A stretch of 6,946 nt of DNA from an uncultured Ruminococcus sp. (GTDB taxonomy: Bacteria > Bacillota > Clostridia > Oscillospirales > Ruminococcaceae). Position 1 is the stretch's first letter; each line of letters opens with the position of its first letter. The stretch covers positions 1-6,946 of the forward strand of contig CAMWUB010000071.1 in assembly GCA_947177345.1 (NCBI GenBank), written 5' to 3'. The notes under the pieces were generated by a model. That model made no database searches. It was given only the letters and a program-made list of their open reading frames with translations, and was not told the origin of the DNA. Below, piece after piece: positions 6,415 to 6,946 of the stretch. The translations under genes and the position numbers were made by a program.

Positions 6415-6442
6415 TTTAAACGCCCTTTAAAGAGCGTTTAAA
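6415..6442 (-). other. Hairpin 1 in the TTTAAA array (11 bp stem, TTTAAA loop)
   Basis: In the minus-strand transcript TTTAAACGCTC pairs with GGGCGTTTAAA around a TTTAAA loop. That makes 11 pairs, including one U-G. The spacers GAGCG and CGCCC are therefore complementary, which chance need not give. The opposite strand would have a C-A mismatch instead, so the structure favours the transcribed direction. No U tract follows the stem, so it does not look like an intrinsic terminator. Confidence 0.5.
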
Positions 6443-6448
6443 AAATAC

Positions 6449-6679
6449 TTAATGGTCATAATAATCAATAAAAATATCAGGAAATTCAAAACTTGTTGGC
6501 GGTTCTGTTCCATATTTCTCAATTGTTTCGTCTATTCCAGTTTCAATACAATGTAATAACAATTCACAAAATTCTTTGCAAGCCAATGGTTCTTCCATTA
6601 CAACATCATCTGGAAATTCAGGAAAGTATTTAAATTTATTATGAAATTTTCTGCTTATTTCTATACATTCATTCGTCAT
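6449..6679 (-). CDS. Small acidic protein, candidate immunity partner of the upstream MuF-type protein
   Basis: I do not recognise the family. It is 76 residues long with 18 Asp/Glu against 6 Lys/Arg, four cysteines, no signal or membrane segment and an aromatic acidic end (FPDIFIDYYDH). ATG 6679 lies 11 bases inside the end of the upstream gene, with AGAGGG at workable distance, so the two are translationally coupled. DNA here is about 30% GC, like the preceding gene end and unlike the structural genes that follow. In MuF-type phage polymorphic toxins the gene directly after the toxin-bearing minor head protein often encodes its immunity protein. The small size, strong acidity and overlap fit that, but the role is inferred from position only. 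Alternatively it is a head accessory protein or a regulator. Confidence 0.6.
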   Translation of the reverse strand: MTNECIEISRKFHNKFKYFPEFPDDVVMEEPLACKEFCELLLHCIETGIDETIEKYGTEPPTSFEFPDIFIDYYDH

Positions 6680-6946
6680 TGCTTATACCCTCTAATAATT
6701 CTTCAAACTTTTTAAGTGCATTTGGAAAATATTTTTGCATTTCCTCATATCTCACTTTATCAAATTGTGCTTCAAACATATGAGCAAAAGTTTCAGCATA
6801 AACCCTGTTACTGTTTTTCCAATAATTTGGTTTGTTCGCCATATGTCCTGAACAACCTTTTATTTTACCATTTGAAAGTCCTTCCATAATATCAGAAACT
6901 GCACTCTGTGATTTAACAGATTGTTTCAAATCTTTGCCTATTGCTT
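6669..6946 (-). CDS. C-terminal end of a phage minor head (MuF-type) protein with a zincin-like metallopeptidase tail (partial)
   Basis: The frame is open to the right edge; the N-terminal part, including any MuF domain, is outside the window. About 91 residues are visible. The segments SAVSDIMEGLSNGKIKGCSG, then HMANKPNYWKNSNR, then AETFAHMFEAQFD and YFPNALKKFEELL match the ends of minor head proteins that carry a zinc peptidase-like domain. In those, the Glu of the ETFAH helix is the likely third metal ligand, paired with an HExxH further upstream that cannot be seen here. Such domains have been described as toxins carried on the phage minor head protein. In-window evidence covers only the last part of the fold, so activity cannot be judged. 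It comes right before a small acidic gene and some 500 bases before the scaffold gene, the usual place for a minor head protein. Confidence 0.65.
   Translation of the reverse strand, partial: AIGKDLKQSVKSQSAVSDIMEGLSNGKIKGCSGHMANKPNYWKNSNRVYAETFAHMFEAQFDKVRYEEMQKYFPNALKKFEELLEGISNDE

Larger units (their letters stand above)
6382..6442. repeat. Six TTTAAA palindromes phased exactly 11 bp apart
   Basis: TTTAAA occurs at 6382, 6393, 6404, 6415, 6426 and 6437, each exactly 11 bases after the last. Five different 5-base spacers separate them: TAGTC, CACTG, TGACG, CGCCC and GAGCG. The hexamer is identical in all six, while the spacers are not, so this is not a simple tandem duplication. It fills most of the 77-base gap between the acidic gene ending at 6449 and the 50-residue gene starting at 6371. 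The last copy in the reading direction directly adjoins the AGGAGG of that gene. The spacing of about one helical turn would put all six sites on nearly one face of the DNA. Function unknown; operator array, nucleoid-type binding site or RNA element are all possible. Confidence 0.85.

Noticed and set aside
6382..6442. CRISPR array reading of the phased repeats
   Set aside because: A 6-base repeat with 5-base spacers is far too short for CRISPR, and no cas gene is present.
6415..6442. Intrinsic terminator after the acidic gene
   Set aside because: The stem is followed by TTTAAA pairing bases and then mixed sequence on the transcribed strand, not a U tract.
6372..6448. Sigma-70 type promoter in the gap before the 50-residue gene
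   Set aside because: AT-rich words abound because of the array, but no TTGACA-like box at 16-18 bases from a TATAAT-like box could be found.

Overview
The window is a stretch of the head and tail morphogenesis operon of a long-tailed siphophage or prophage. Every supported gene lies on the minus strand, so the biological order runs from base 6946 down to base 1. The gene set (Gp20-type scaffold, HK97-fold capsid, connector, stopper, Minor_capsid_2-type protein, tail terminator, tube protein, chaperone, Gp15, TP901-type tape measure) matches the Listeria A118/TP901-1 style found in Firmicutes phages. Strong AGGAGG-type ribosome sites and tight ATGA/TAATG junctions also fit a Firmicutes host. 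A gut Clostridia host such as Ruminococcus is my guess from codon style and protein flavour, not a demonstration. No host gene, integrase or attachment site is visible, so free phage and prophage cannot be told apart.

Layout in transcription order. (1) 6946-6449 is an AT-rich cassette of about 30% GC. It holds the 3' end of a minor head (MuF-type) protein that looks like the tail of a zincin-like metallopeptidase domain, overlapped by a small, very acidic protein that could be its immunity partner. (2) 6448-6372 is intergenic and carries six TTTAAA palindromes spaced exactly 11 bp apart, ending against the ribosome binding site of the next gene. (3) 6371-6219 encodes a 50-residue unknown protein, followed by a small hairpin. 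(4) 6158-4810 encodes scaffold and major capsid. (5) 4810-3318 encodes four small neck proteins joined by 1-4 bp overlaps or a 4 bp gap. (6) 3325-2417 encodes the tail tube protein. (7) 2410-1488 encodes the tail assembly chaperone pair. (8) 1475-1 encodes the first 491 residues of the tape measure protein, which continues past the left edge.

Together these genes build the procapsid, close its portal vertex, terminate the tail, polymerise the tube and set its length. The three most unusual points are the 11-bp-phased TTTAAA array, an in-frame amber codon at codon 7 of the tail assembly chaperone behind a perfect ribosome site, and the candidate toxin/immunity cassette with a composition break at its edge. 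No stretch over 300 bases lacks a gene.
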